Shown piece by piece: positions 13,595 to 20,519 of a stretch of DNA of 20,609 nucleotides (its first letter is position 1; every line of letters begins with the position of its first letter). The notes beneath the pieces were generated by a model, which was not told where the DNA came from, ran no database searches, and was given only the letters and a program-made list of their open reading frames with translations. The DNA lies in assembly GCA_964605645.1 (NCBI GenBank), contig CAZSDJ010000030.1, positions 1 to 20,609 of the forward strand, written 5' to 3'. The stretch is from PXAH01 sp964605645 (GTDB lineage: Bacteria; Omnitrophota; Gorgyraeia; Duberdicusellales; 4484-171). The position numbers and the translations under genes were made by a program.

Positions 13595-14458
13595 TCATTG
13601 CTTATTTCCTTTATTCTTTTTTTTAAGTTTATCTAAATTTTCTAAAAATTGCTTCATTTTTTTTTCTTCGCCCACTGATAAGGGAAAATAATATTTTTTT
13701 CTCGCCCCATAGTCTTGACGAACATAACCACCGATATTTTCATTAACTTGGTAGGAATGGGGATATTTATAGTTTTTCGAATGAGTTTTTATCTGGGCAG
13801 GAACTTCCTCAGTTTCAGTTTCTTCTATATCTTTTAAGGCTGAATCTATTGCTTGGTAAGCAGAGTTAGATTTTGGGCAACAAGCTAAATAAATCGTAGT
13901 TTGAGCCAACGGTATCCTGGCTTCCGGCATCCCGATAAATTCTACGGCCTGGAAACAATTGGTAGCCAGAGTTAAGGCAAAAGGATTTGCGTTGCCGATA
14001 TCTTCGGAAGCGAGAATAACTAAACGACGCGCAATAAAACGCGGGTCGTCTCCGGAGACTAGCATCTTTGCCAGCCAGTAAAGGGCACTATCGGGATCGC
14101 TACCCCTTACTGATTTTATAAAAGCGGATATAGTATCATAGTGATGGCTTGCTTTTTTATCATAAACTGTATTTTTTTGGATACTTTCTTTAGCTACCGC
14201 AAAATCAAAAAGTATTTCTCCTTTGTCATTTAAGGGTGTGCTGAGAGTACCAATCTCTAAACTGCTTAAAGCTTTGCGGGCATCGCCGGAACACATCGTA
14301 GCTAAATAATCAATTGCTTTATCCGTAATTTTTATTGGTGTTTCGCCTAAGCCCTTCTTTTTATCTGTTAATGCCGATTTTAAAATAGTGATGATGTCTT
14401 CTTTACGCAAAGGATAAAACCTGGCAACCAGCGAGCGAGATATTAAGGAAGGGATCAT
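13595..14458 (-). CDS. rarA: RarA/MgsA AAA+ protein, C-terminal part (split by frameshift)
   Basis: 287 residues carrying the second half of RarA, a replication-fork maintenance ATPase of the clamp-loader clade. It begins at the sensor-2 side with SLISRSLVARFYPLRKEDI (arginine-finger region), then SGDARKALSSLEIG and the tetramerisation domain (GSDPDSALYWLAKMLVSGDDPRFIARR in two parts, SEDIGNANPFAL). The C-terminus YGARKKYYFP is typical. The ATG at 14458 is internal to the ancestral gene and has no ribosome binding site; its upstream frame encodes ATIYNPHYY, the expected RarA continuation. Together with 14455-14883 it forms one interrupted gene of about 429 codons. Confidence 0.9.
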   Translation of the reverse strand: MIPSLISRSLVARFYPLRKEDIITILKSALTDKKKGLGETPIKITDKAIDYLATMCSGDARKALSSLEIGTLSTPLNDKGEILFDFAVAKESIQKNTVYDKKASHHYDTISAFIKSVRGSDPDSALYWLAKMLVSGDDPRFIARRLVILASEDIGNANPFALTLATNCFQAVEFIGMPEARIPLAQTTIYLACCPKSNSAYQAIDSALKDIEETETEEVPAQIKTHSKNYKYPHSYQVNENIGGYVRQDYGARKKYYFPLSVGEEKKMKQFLENLDKLKKKNKGNKQ

Positions 14459-14883
14459 GTAGTAATGAGGGTTATAAATAGTTGCCCAATTAAAATGATT
14501 TCACCGCTTTCTGTATCAGGCACGAGGGCTTCTTGTTGGAGCTTGTTGAATCTATGAATCTCATCGATAAAAACTATCGTCGGGCACTGATTTTTATCGA
14601 GGTCTTTTTTGGCCTGAATTATTATTTTTTTTACTTCTCCAATCGAGGTAAAAGCTGCATTTAGATAACGGAATTTTGCTTTAATTGTATTCGCAACTAA
14701 AAAGCCTAAGGCAGTCTTTCCTGATCCGGGAGGCCCATAGAGCAATAAGGAAGGGATTCTTTGGCTGGCGATAACCCGTCGTAAGATTTTGCCTTCGCCT
14801 AAGATATGCTTTTGTCCCACAAACTGGCCTAAAGTTTGGGGACGCATTTTAACTGCTAAAGGAGTATTTATTTTTTTTGCCAT
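14455..14883 (-). CDS. rarA: RarA/MgsA AAA+ protein, N-terminal part (split by frameshift)
   Basis: 142 residues holding the ATPase front half: MRPQTLGQFVGQKHILGEG, Walker A GPPGSGKT (about 50-57), Walker B VFIDEIHRFNKLQQEAL and the sensor-1 strand GEIILIG. After ILIG the frame reads QLFITLITT and stops. RarA proteins continue with ATTENPSF; the +1-base frame gives ATIYNPHYY. A GGGG run reduced to GGG (14485-14487 on the plus strand as CCC) explains the break. The stop TGA overlaps the next ATG by 4 bp, probably by chance. The start ATG at 14883 faces the plus-strand gene at 14961 across an A/T-rich spacer. Confidence 0.9.
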   Translation of the reverse strand: MAKKINTPLAVKMRPQTLGQFVGQKHILGEGKILRRVIASQRIPSLLLYGPPGSGKTALGFLVANTIKAKFRYLNAAFTSIGEVKKIIIQAKKDLDKNQCPTIVFIDEIHRFNKLQQEALVPDTESGEIILIGQLFITLITT

Positions 14884-14906
14884 CTTAATTTATTTTTAAA
14901 AAAAAT

Positions 14907-14936
14907 TTTCAATTTTATAATAATTTGTGGTATATT
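14907..14936 (+). promoter_or_regulatory. Possible promoter of the PQ-loop gene
   Basis: A TATATT -10 box at 14931-14936 lies 25 nt before ATG 14961. A weak TTTCAA -35 candidate starts at 14907. A second -10-like TATAAT is at 14916-14921. The A/T-rich context makes chance matches likely. Confidence 0.4.
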
Positions 14937-14960
14937 ACTTTTTAACTTAAAGGAGAAAAA

Positions 14961-15233
14961 ATGACAGAAAAAATAGCTTTAATTGCGGCAATTATCCTTC
15001 CCCTTTGGAATATTCCTCTCATTGCGCGGATGGTAAAACGCAAGTCATCAACTGATATTAGTTTGCACTGGGCATTGGGGGTTTGGGTTTGTTTTATCTT
15101 GATGGCCCCGGAAGCTTTTAAATCCAGTGACTTAGTTTGGAAAACTTTCAATATTGTAAATTTAGCCTTATTCAGCATAGTAATAATAGTAGTTCTTTAC
15201 TACCGCCAAAAAAAATTCTCTTCAGAAAACTAA
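14961..15233 (+). CDS. PQ-loop/SemiSWEET-like small membrane protein
   Basis: 90 residues with three predicted transmembrane helices (about 4-22, 36-52, 62-82) and the loop pattern PLIARMVKRKSSTDIS after helix 1, which matches the PQ-loop/MtN3 superfamily (bacterial SemiSWEET half-transporters that dimerise to move small sugars). The canonical PQ is Ile-Pro-Leu here (LPLWNIPL), so the substrate is uncertain. The start ATG has AAGGAG 5-6 nt upstream. It is a single-gene unit on the plus strand, divergent from rarA and convergent with the rubrerythrin gene 18 bp away. I see no terminator in that gap. Confidence 0.75.
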   Translation: MTEKIALIAAIILPLWNIPLIARMVKRKSSTDISLHWALGVWVCFILMAPEAFKSSDLVWKTFNIVNLALFSIVIIVVLYYRQKKFSSEN

Positions 15234-15251
15234 TCTAAAATAAATTAATTC

Positions 15252-15764
15252 TTAAATTTTTTCTGAAAATACTAAATGATCTTTCTCAATTTCAACTAGA
15301 GACAGAAAAAGTTGTTTAATCCTTTCATTTTCTGACTCAGCAGCTGCTTTATCGTAAAATTGGATCGCATTAGTTTCTCGGGTGTGTGATTCGGCTAAGT
15401 TTTTGCTATTGGTGTCACCGCAGGTGTCATTGCCTTCCGGGATTGTATCCAGCTTTAATATTTTTTTCCAAATACTTGCGTGTTCTGCTTCAACTTTCGA
15501 CAAGGCTTTAAACAACAATCTGCCGTATTCATCTTCAGAATTCTTTGCTGCACAGGCATAAAAAGCAGCACTACTGATTTCAACCTTTAGGGCATATTCT
15601 GCATTTGCTTTATCGGTATCGGTTAGCTCTAAATCAAAATTAACTTCAGCTTCTTTTACATCTTTAATGTATCCTTTGTGTGCTCCGCAAAAAGGGCAAT
15701 TGTCCGGTGCAGTTTCTCCAATGTAAGGATCACCACAAATTTCACAACGAAATAATTTAACCAT
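15252..15764 (-). CDS. Rubrerythrin with N-terminal rubredoxin domain
   Basis: 170 residues. Residues 1-35 form a rubredoxin-like iron site with Cys7, Cys10, Cys23 and Cys26 (FRCEICGDPY, NCPFCGAHKG). Residues about 48-170 form a four-helix diiron domain with Glu ligands, including EYALKVEISSAAFY, SKVEAEHASIWKK, ESHTRETNAIQFYDKA and LVEIEKDHLVF. This reversed order (rubredoxin first) is known from reverse rubrerythrins of anaerobes, which reduce hydrogen peroxide using NAD(P)H-derived electrons. The order hints at an anaerobic or microaerophilic host. The start has a strong GGAGGAG. No dedicated reductase lies nearby. Confidence 0.92.
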   Translation of the reverse strand: MVKLFRCEICGDPYIGETAPDNCPFCGAHKGYIKDVKEAEVNFDLELTDTDKANAEYALKVEISSAAFYACAAKNSEDEYGRLLFKALSKVEAEHASIWKKILKLDTIPEGNDTCGDTNSKNLAESHTRETNAIQFYDKAAAESENERIKQLFLSLVEIEKDHLVFSEKI

Positions 15765-15826
15765 AACTCCTCCTCTTCTTAATAATTAAATAAAATTTTA
15801 CTGATTATTTTTAAGAAATAATTTTT

Positions 15827-16048
15827 TTATTGACTGTTTTTTTTGCCGACAAAATAAAAAAGAACAAATCCCATTAAACTGACAACAGCGACGATACTTG
15901 CTCCCAGAATTGCACCATCAATTAGAACTGCTTTAATCTGGTTATCTGTATGGATTTGTCTTTCCAAGCTAAAATTTACTGACTCTCTTGGAGCCGCACA
16001 ACCGGCAATTAAAAACGCAATTAGCAACAATAGTAATACTCGTTTCAT
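15827..16048 (-). CDS. Small lipoprotein with a C-terminal membrane helix
   Basis: 73 residues. The N-terminus is a lipoprotein signal (MKRVLLLLLIAFLIAGC) with lipobox LIAG-Cys17. A second hydrophobic helix (about 46-67, ILGASIVAVVSLMGFVLFYF) and a Lys-rich end follow, so after processing the chain would be lipid-anchored and also span a membrane. The gene overlaps the end of mscS by 4 bp and has no good ribosome binding site, so its translation is probably coupled to MscS. I do not recognise a family. Function is unknown; a channel-associated role is inference from context. Confidence 0.75.
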   Translation of the reverse strand: MKRVLLLLLIAFLIAGCAAPRESVNFSLERQIHTDNQIKAVLIDGAILGASIVAVVSLMGFVLFYFVGKKNSQ

Positions 16049-17082
16049 GTATGATTTTTGTTTAATTCAATTCTGGTTCGGGGCAGGCAGTCGGGGTGCT
16101 TTTTTTGCAGAAACTCAAGAAGCTTTTCTCTGACCTCACAACGCAAGTTCCAAGCCCCCGGTGAATCTGCAGCACTCATTAAAGCCCTTATCTCAACGGT
16201 TCGTTCACTAGTGTTGGTAACTTGCAAACCATTCACTTTTTTATCCCAATAAGCGCTATCTTCAAGTATCCGGGTTAATTCCCGGCGTACTTCCTGAAGC
16301 GGGACTGTGTAGTCAGCATAAATAAATACAGTCCCGAGTATATCGGCTGAGGTGCGTGTCCAATTCTGAAAAGGGTGTTCGAGAAAATAGGAAATCGGAA
16401 CCACCAACCGCCGGAGATCCCAAATGCGCACGACTACATACATAAGGTTAATTTCCTCAATCCAACCCCACTCATTCTCAACTATAACTACATCGTCTAA
16501 TCGTATCGGCTGTGCAATCGCAATTTGAATCCCTGCAATGAGATTGCCTAAAGTTTTCTGAGCAGCAAATCCCAAAATAATACCGATAACTCCGGCTGAA
16601 GCAAGTAAGCTTACTCCCATCTGCCGGACTTTGGGAAAAGACATTAGCATAAAAGATAGTGCAAACAGAATTATAACTATTATCAGGATGCGTTCCACAA
16701 CGCGAATTTGGGTATAAACTTGGCGAGCTTGAAGATTGTCTTTAACGCTAATATCATGCCGGTTGAGAATAAGATTTCTGGTTATGTGGATAATTCTAAT
16801 CAGCAGCCAGCTAGTCGCGGCGATAAGGAGGAGGTTGATAAGATGAAAAAATGCAGCTTGAAGGCCAGGTTGAAAACGTAAAAAAGGACTTCCCAAGGTA
16901 AGAAAGGTAACGGGGATTAACAACCGGAGCGGGCCTTTGAGCCATTCAGCTTTAATTTTAATCCCGCCGAGGATAGGCAACTTGTTCCAGTGTTTAACCA
17001 ACAAGACTACGATGAAGTAAGATACAGCTCCTGCTGCGAGAGCAGAACTAATTAAAACCAAAGAAAACAACCAGTCATCCAT
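16045..17082 (-). CDS. mscS: MscS-family small-conductance mechanosensitive channel
   Basis: 345 residues, longer than Escherichia coli MscS (286) because of extra N-terminal membrane helices (about four or five helices before residue 185). The pore-lining helix is seen at about 163-190 (LLASAGVIGIILGFAAQKTL, then GNLIAGIQIAIAQPIRLDD), followed by the beta domain (VVIVENEWGWIEEINLMYVVVR, in two parts VVIVENEWG and WIEEINL) and the alpha/beta C-terminal vestibule. It releases solutes on hypo-osmotic shock. The start ATG sits 6 nt after a predicted -10 box and lacks a ribosome binding site, implying a leaderless mRNA. The small lipoprotein gene overlaps its end. Confidence 0.93.
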   Translation of the reverse strand: MDDWLFSLVLISSALAAGAVSYFIVVLLVKHWNKLPILGGIKIKAEWLKGPLRLLIPVTFLTLGSPFLRFQPGLQAAFFHLINLLLIAATSWLLIRIIHITRNLILNRHDISVKDNLQARQVYTQIRVVERILIIVIILFALSFMLMSFPKVRQMGVSLLASAGVIGIILGFAAQKTLGNLIAGIQIAIAQPIRLDDVVIVENEWGWIEEINLMYVVVRIWDLRRLVVPISYFLEHPFQNWTRTSADILGTVFIYADYTVPLQEVRRELTRILEDSAYWDKKVNGLQVTNTSERTVEIRALMSAADSPGAWNLRCEVREKLLEFLQKKHPDCLPRTRIELNKNHT

Positions 17083-17088
17083 ACTGAA

Positions 17089-17117
17089 AGTCTACTACAG
17101 ACAATCACCGCCGTCAA
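17089..17117 (-). promoter_or_regulatory. mscS promoter (predicted leaderless)
   Basis: TTGACG (17112-17117) and TAGACT (17089-17094) are 17 bp apart on the minus strand. Only 6 nt separate the -10 box from ATG 17082, placing the transcription start at or next to the A of the start codon. Confidence 0.65.
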
Positions 17118-17140
17118 TAACAGAAAAAAGATTAAGTAAA

Positions 17141-17169
17141 TTGACAATGATTTTTTTCTGTGCTATCTT
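17141..17169 (+). promoter_or_regulatory. pcm promoter (predicted leaderless)
   Basis: A perfect TTGACA (17141-17146), 17-bp spacer and TATCTT (17164-17169) with a TG extension (17161-17162). Only 7 nt separate the -10 from ATG 17177, so the mRNA should begin at or next to the start codon. The two divergent promoters share the 17083-17176 spacer. Confidence 0.7.
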
Positions 17170-17176
17170 GATTTTA

Positions 17177-17893
17177 ATGGGAACCGGAATCAAAAACTTA
17201 ATATTTTTAGTTCTCCCTCTTTTTATTTTCTTAACCGGACAAGTTTCTGCCGAGGCGAGGTTTGCTGATGAGCGCCGGCAGATGGTAGAAAGCCAGATTA
17301 AAGACAGGGGGATAGATGATAAAATTACTCTGGCAGCTATGTTAGCTGTCCCCCGCCACGAATTCGTTTTGCCCAGATACAAGACTGCTTCCTATAAAGA
17401 CCGGCCCCTGCCCATAGAGCAAGGACAAACAATTTCTCAGCCTTATATCGTGGCTCTTATGACCTCTCAATTAGGCCTTGGTTCAGACAGTGTTGTCTTG
17501 GAGATCGGAACCGGGTCCGGATACCAGGCTGCAATTCTCGCAGAGATATGCCAAGAGGTTTATACGGTTGAAATTATCCCTGAATTAGGCAATAAAGCTG
17601 CCAAACTTCTCAGTGGCTTAAAATACGACAACGTGAAGATTAAAATCGGTGACGGCTATTATGGCTGGGAAGAACATGCTCCCTACGACGCCATCATGGT
17701 TACTGCTGCTGCCGGATATGTCCCCCCTCCCTTAATAGGCCAGCTTAAGCCCGGCGGTAAGATGATTATCCCGGTAGGCGGAGTCTATCAAACGCAGAGG
17801 CTGATGTTGATTACCAAAGAAGAAGACGGAACTTTAAACAGTAAAAATCTTATCCCTGTCCGCTTTGTTCCTCTAACCAGAAATAAAGATTAA
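17177..17893 (+). CDS. pcm: Exported protein-L-isoaspartate O-methyltransferase
   Basis: Repairs L-isoaspartyl residues by SAM-dependent methylation. Motifs seen: QGQTISQPYIVALM (82-95, substrate region with Ser87), VLEIGTGSGYQAA (107-119, SAM loop), GDGYYGW, and LKPGGKMIIPVG. I take ATG 17177 because TTG 17141 and ATG 17147 lie inside the promoter; this start yields a clean signal peptide (Lys6, hydrophobic 8-20, cleavage after VSA at 25) and a 213-residue mature enzyme of normal size. Export is unusual because SAM is a cytosolic substrate. It precedes the membrane spermidine-synthase-like gene by 3 bp, suggesting coupled expression. Confidence 0.9.
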   Translation: MGTGIKNLIFLVLPLFIFLTGQVSAEARFADERRQMVESQIKDRGIDDKITLAAMLAVPRHEFVLPRYKTASYKDRPLPIEQGQTISQPYIVALMTSQLGLGSDSVVLEIGTGSGYQAAILAEICQEVYTVEIIPELGNKAAKLLSGLKYDNVKIKIGDGYYGWEEHAPYDAIMVTAAAGYVPPPLIGQLKPGGKMIIPVGGVYQTQRLMLITKEEDGTLNSKNLIPVRFVPLTRNKD

Positions 17894-17896
17894 AGT

Positions 17897-20308
17897 ATGA
17901 TACTATCATTTTTGACTCTCTTTCTGGCGGCCTGCGCTTTTTTAGTATACGAAATCATCCTGATGCGGATTTTAAGTATAGCCGGCTGGAGCCATTACGC
18001 TCATATGGTAGTCAGCCTTTCGATGTTGAGCTTAGGCTTCAGCGGCCTGATGCTGGCGATTTTCCGAAACTTCTTTAAGAAAAATCGCGATACTTTTGTC
18101 TTTGTCGGTGGTTTTGCTTTCAGCCTTGTTCTTCCTGTTGTTTTTTACCTCAACCAAAGACTACCGCTTGACTATCTCTATCTAGTCTGGGACTGGCATC
18201 AATTGGTTTATCTGGCGGTAAGCTACCTTCTGTTCGGCTTGCCTTTTCTAATAATCTCATGCATACTAGCCCTCTTCTTTCTTAAACATCCTAAGAAGGC
18301 CAATCAGGTCTATGCTGTAAATTTAGTCGGCTCAGGATTAGGCATCTTCATAAGTGTCGTTATTATGCATTACCTGCCGCCTGAGCTGTATCTGTTTGCC
18401 GCGGCAGCCTTCGGCGCGCTTATCAGTTTGTCTCAAGGCTTAAACAATAAAAAGTTACGCCCGAAGCTTATCGCCGGACTTGTCTTTCTGGCAGTTATTT
18501 CAGTAAATATTCTTCTTGTTCCTTCTTCTCTGGTCCCGCAGATGTCTGAATATAAAGGTTTACCTGCCATCTTGAGATTGCCTGAGACGAAAATAGTTGA
18601 TTACCACTACAGCCCCCGGGGGGTTCTCCATGTGGCCGAAGGCGAGATGATAAGAATAGCGCGCGGTTTAAGTTTAACCCACCGAGATCATCTTCCCCGG
18701 CAGAAGGCTTTAACTTTTGACGGCAGTTCCCCTTCGCCTATCTTTAGGCCGAATCAGGCAAAAGAGTCTTTCTTCGATAATCAGATTTTTTCAGCAGCCT
18801 ATAAACTTAAGCCGAACCCCGAAGTGCTTCTTGTCGGAGCCGGAGGTTTCAGCGGGGTAATGCTGGCCGAGCACCATCAGGCTTCAAGCATCAAGGTTCT
18901 AGAGATAAACCCCGAGGTTATTACCGCCTTAGAAAAGAACATGCCTGAATCCTTCTTTAGGCTTCAACAAGAAGCTGGCGTGGAGATAGCTATTACAGAT
19001 GCCCGCAGTTACATAGAAAAGACAGGCCGGAAGTTTGACCTTATCCAGCTTAACCCTGCCGGGACCCTCAACTCTTCGGCGGCCGGGCTCTATTCACAAA
19101 ATGAGGATTATCTAAATACTGTTGAATCATACCAGCTTTTTATAGAGCGGCTTAAGCCGGAGGGGATTCTGCTTATCAGCCGTTGGATGGCTACTCCAGC
19201 CAAAGACGGCCTTAAATTGTTTGCCACCGGCCTGCGCGCTCTGGAAACTCTTGGTGTGGAAAATCCGGCCGACAACTTAGTTTTAATCAGAAATTGGGAC
19301 ATAATCAGCTTGATGGTAAAGAGAGAACCTTTCCGCGATTTTGAGATAGAAAGCTTGAAAGACTTCTGCAGCATGAAACATTTTGATATCTCTTACCTGC
19401 CGAAAACAAACGATTGGCCGGTTAATCGTTTTCATGTTCTGCCGGAGCCGGTTTATTATCTAGCTTCTCAAAATTTAATAAATTCCGAGACAAAAGAAGC
19501 TTTCTTTACTGATTATTTATTTAATATTAGGCCCGCCACAGACGACAAGCCTTATTTTTCTCACTTCTTTAAATGGTCGGCTTTGCCCCACCTTATTGAA
19601 ACAATGGGCAGAGAATGGATTCCTTTTTCAGAACATGGCTACCTTGTTCTTTTAGCTACCTTTGCGCAATCTATACTTATCGGAGGAGTGGTTATTCTTC
19701 TTCCTCTGGGGTTCTTAATCGCTAAATACAGAAAAAAGAATAAAAAAAGATTTAAAACTAACACCTGGTACTATTTTATCTTCCTGGGGTTGGCTTTTAT
19801 GATTTTAGAGATGAGCCTAATTCAAAAGTTTATTCTCTTTCTCCATGATCCTATTTATTCTGCTTCGATAGTCATCGGTACTTTCCTGCTTATCTCAGGG
19901 ATAGGAAGTATGCTGAGCAAAAAGTTAGTCGGCAAGCAAATGAAGTTTCAGATGATCCCCTTTGTAATTATCTTCCTCTTGAGCGGCGCTTACGCTTTTT
20001 TCTTAGACGGGCTTTTTTCGCAGTTAATGAGCTTGGATTTCTATCTTAAGCTGCTGCTTTCAATTGCTATCATTTCTCCTTTGGCCTTACTTTTGGGTAT
20101 TCCTTTCCCCCTGGGGATGCAAAAAATATCTTCTACGGGTGAGGCCAATACCGGAATAGCCTGGGGCTGCAACGGCTTCTTCTCAGTTGTAGGTGCAATT
20201 TTAACCGGTATCTTAACTATTACCTGGGGCTCTCAGATTGTTATCTTAATCGGCGGACTCTGTTATCCGGCAGCCCTTATCATGTGGACGCTGAGGTTTG
20301 ATTCCTAA
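17897..20308 (+). CDS. Spermidine-synthase-like multi-span membrane protein
   Basis: 803 residues. Seven predicted helices (about 1-25, 34-58, 66-86, 103-129, 141-160, 163-179, 189-208) precede a soluble domain (about 215-590); seven more helices follow. The soluble part has the spermidine-synthase Rossmann fold: VGAGGFSG (313-320, in place of GGGDGG), EINPE (336-340, for the ribose-binding acid) and LNPAGTLNSSAAGLYSQ where polyamine synthases have the catalytic DxxDP; that Asp is absent. Fused membrane spermidine-synthase-like proteins are widespread with no settled activity. The gene follows pcm by 3 bp without its own ribosome binding site. I would not call it a polyamine synthase. Confidence 0.85.
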   Translation: MILSFLTLFLAACAFLVYEIILMRILSIAGWSHYAHMVVSLSMLSLGFSGLMLAIFRNFFKKNRDTFVFVGGFAFSLVLPVVFYLNQRLPLDYLYLVWDWHQLVYLAVSYLLFGLPFLIISCILALFFLKHPKKANQVYAVNLVGSGLGIFISVVIMHYLPPELYLFAAAAFGALISLSQGLNNKKLRPKLIAGLVFLAVISVNILLVPSSLVPQMSEYKGLPAILRLPETKIVDYHYSPRGVLHVAEGEMIRIARGLSLTHRDHLPRQKALTFDGSSPSPIFRPNQAKESFFDNQIFSAAYKLKPNPEVLLVGAGGFSGVMLAEHHQASSIKVLEINPEVITALEKNMPESFFRLQQEAGVEIAITDARSYIEKTGRKFDLIQLNPAGTLNSSAAGLYSQNEDYLNTVESYQLFIERLKPEGILLISRWMATPAKDGLKLFATGLRALETLGVENPADNLVLIRNWDIISLMVKREPFRDFEIESLKDFCSMKHFDISYLPKTNDWPVNRFHVLPEPVYYLASQNLINSETKEAFFTDYLFNIRPATDDKPYFSHFFKWSALPHLIETMGREWIPFSEHGYLVLLATFAQSILIGGVVILLPLGFLIAKYRKKNKKRFKTNTWYYFIFLGLAFMILEMSLIQKFILFLHDPIYSASIVIGTFLLISGIGSMLSKKLVGKQMKFQMIPFVIIFLLSGAYAFFLDGLFSQLMSLDFYLKLLLSIAIISPLALLLGIPFPLGMQKISSTGEANTGIAWGCNGFFSVVGAILTGILTITWGSQIVILIGGLCYPAALIMWTLRFDS

Positions 20309-20317
20309 CAAAACATT

Positions 20318-20474
20318 GCTAGACGCTTTTGATAAGTTATTGATAACCATAGAATTACAAAACAAATATTCAGAAAATTCCTTCAATATAATAACATCGA
20401 TGCAATAAAATACAAACTGCGAGACGCTTTTGATAAATTATTAACATCCGAAAAATTATAAAACAAATCTGCAG
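20318..20474. repeat. Diverged direct repeat, two copies 101 bp apart
   Basis: The stretch GACGCTTTTGATAARTTATT with its flanks occurs at 20318-20372 and again at 20419-20474. About 55 bp are alignable at roughly 75-80% identity, the first 24 bp being nearly identical. Read on the minus strand both copies could encode NNLSKAS, but each frame is soon closed, so this may be decayed coding DNA. The 301 bp at 20309-20609 otherwise hold no clear terminator or RNA gene. Confidence 0.6.
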
Positions 20475-20519
20475 TTATTCTATATTTGTTTTCTATCTGC
20501 TTGATTTCTAATAACTTGC

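Noticed and set aside
14455..14500. Programmed -1 frameshift in rarA
   Set aside because: The joint (ATT GGG CAA) is not an in-frame X XXY YYZ slippery heptamer and no stem-loop or internal ribosome binding site is evident just around it, so a missing base is simpler.
15798..15830. Terminator-like A/T hairpin after the lipoprotein gene
   Set aside because: The 7-bp stem is A/T only, and its T-run follows on the strand with no gene to terminate, so support is too weak.
17141..17176. Earlier starts (TTG 17141, ATG 17147) for the methyltransferase
   Set aside because: They lie within the predicted -35 box and spacer, lack a ribosome binding site, and would put an extra hydrophobic stretch before a clean signal peptide.
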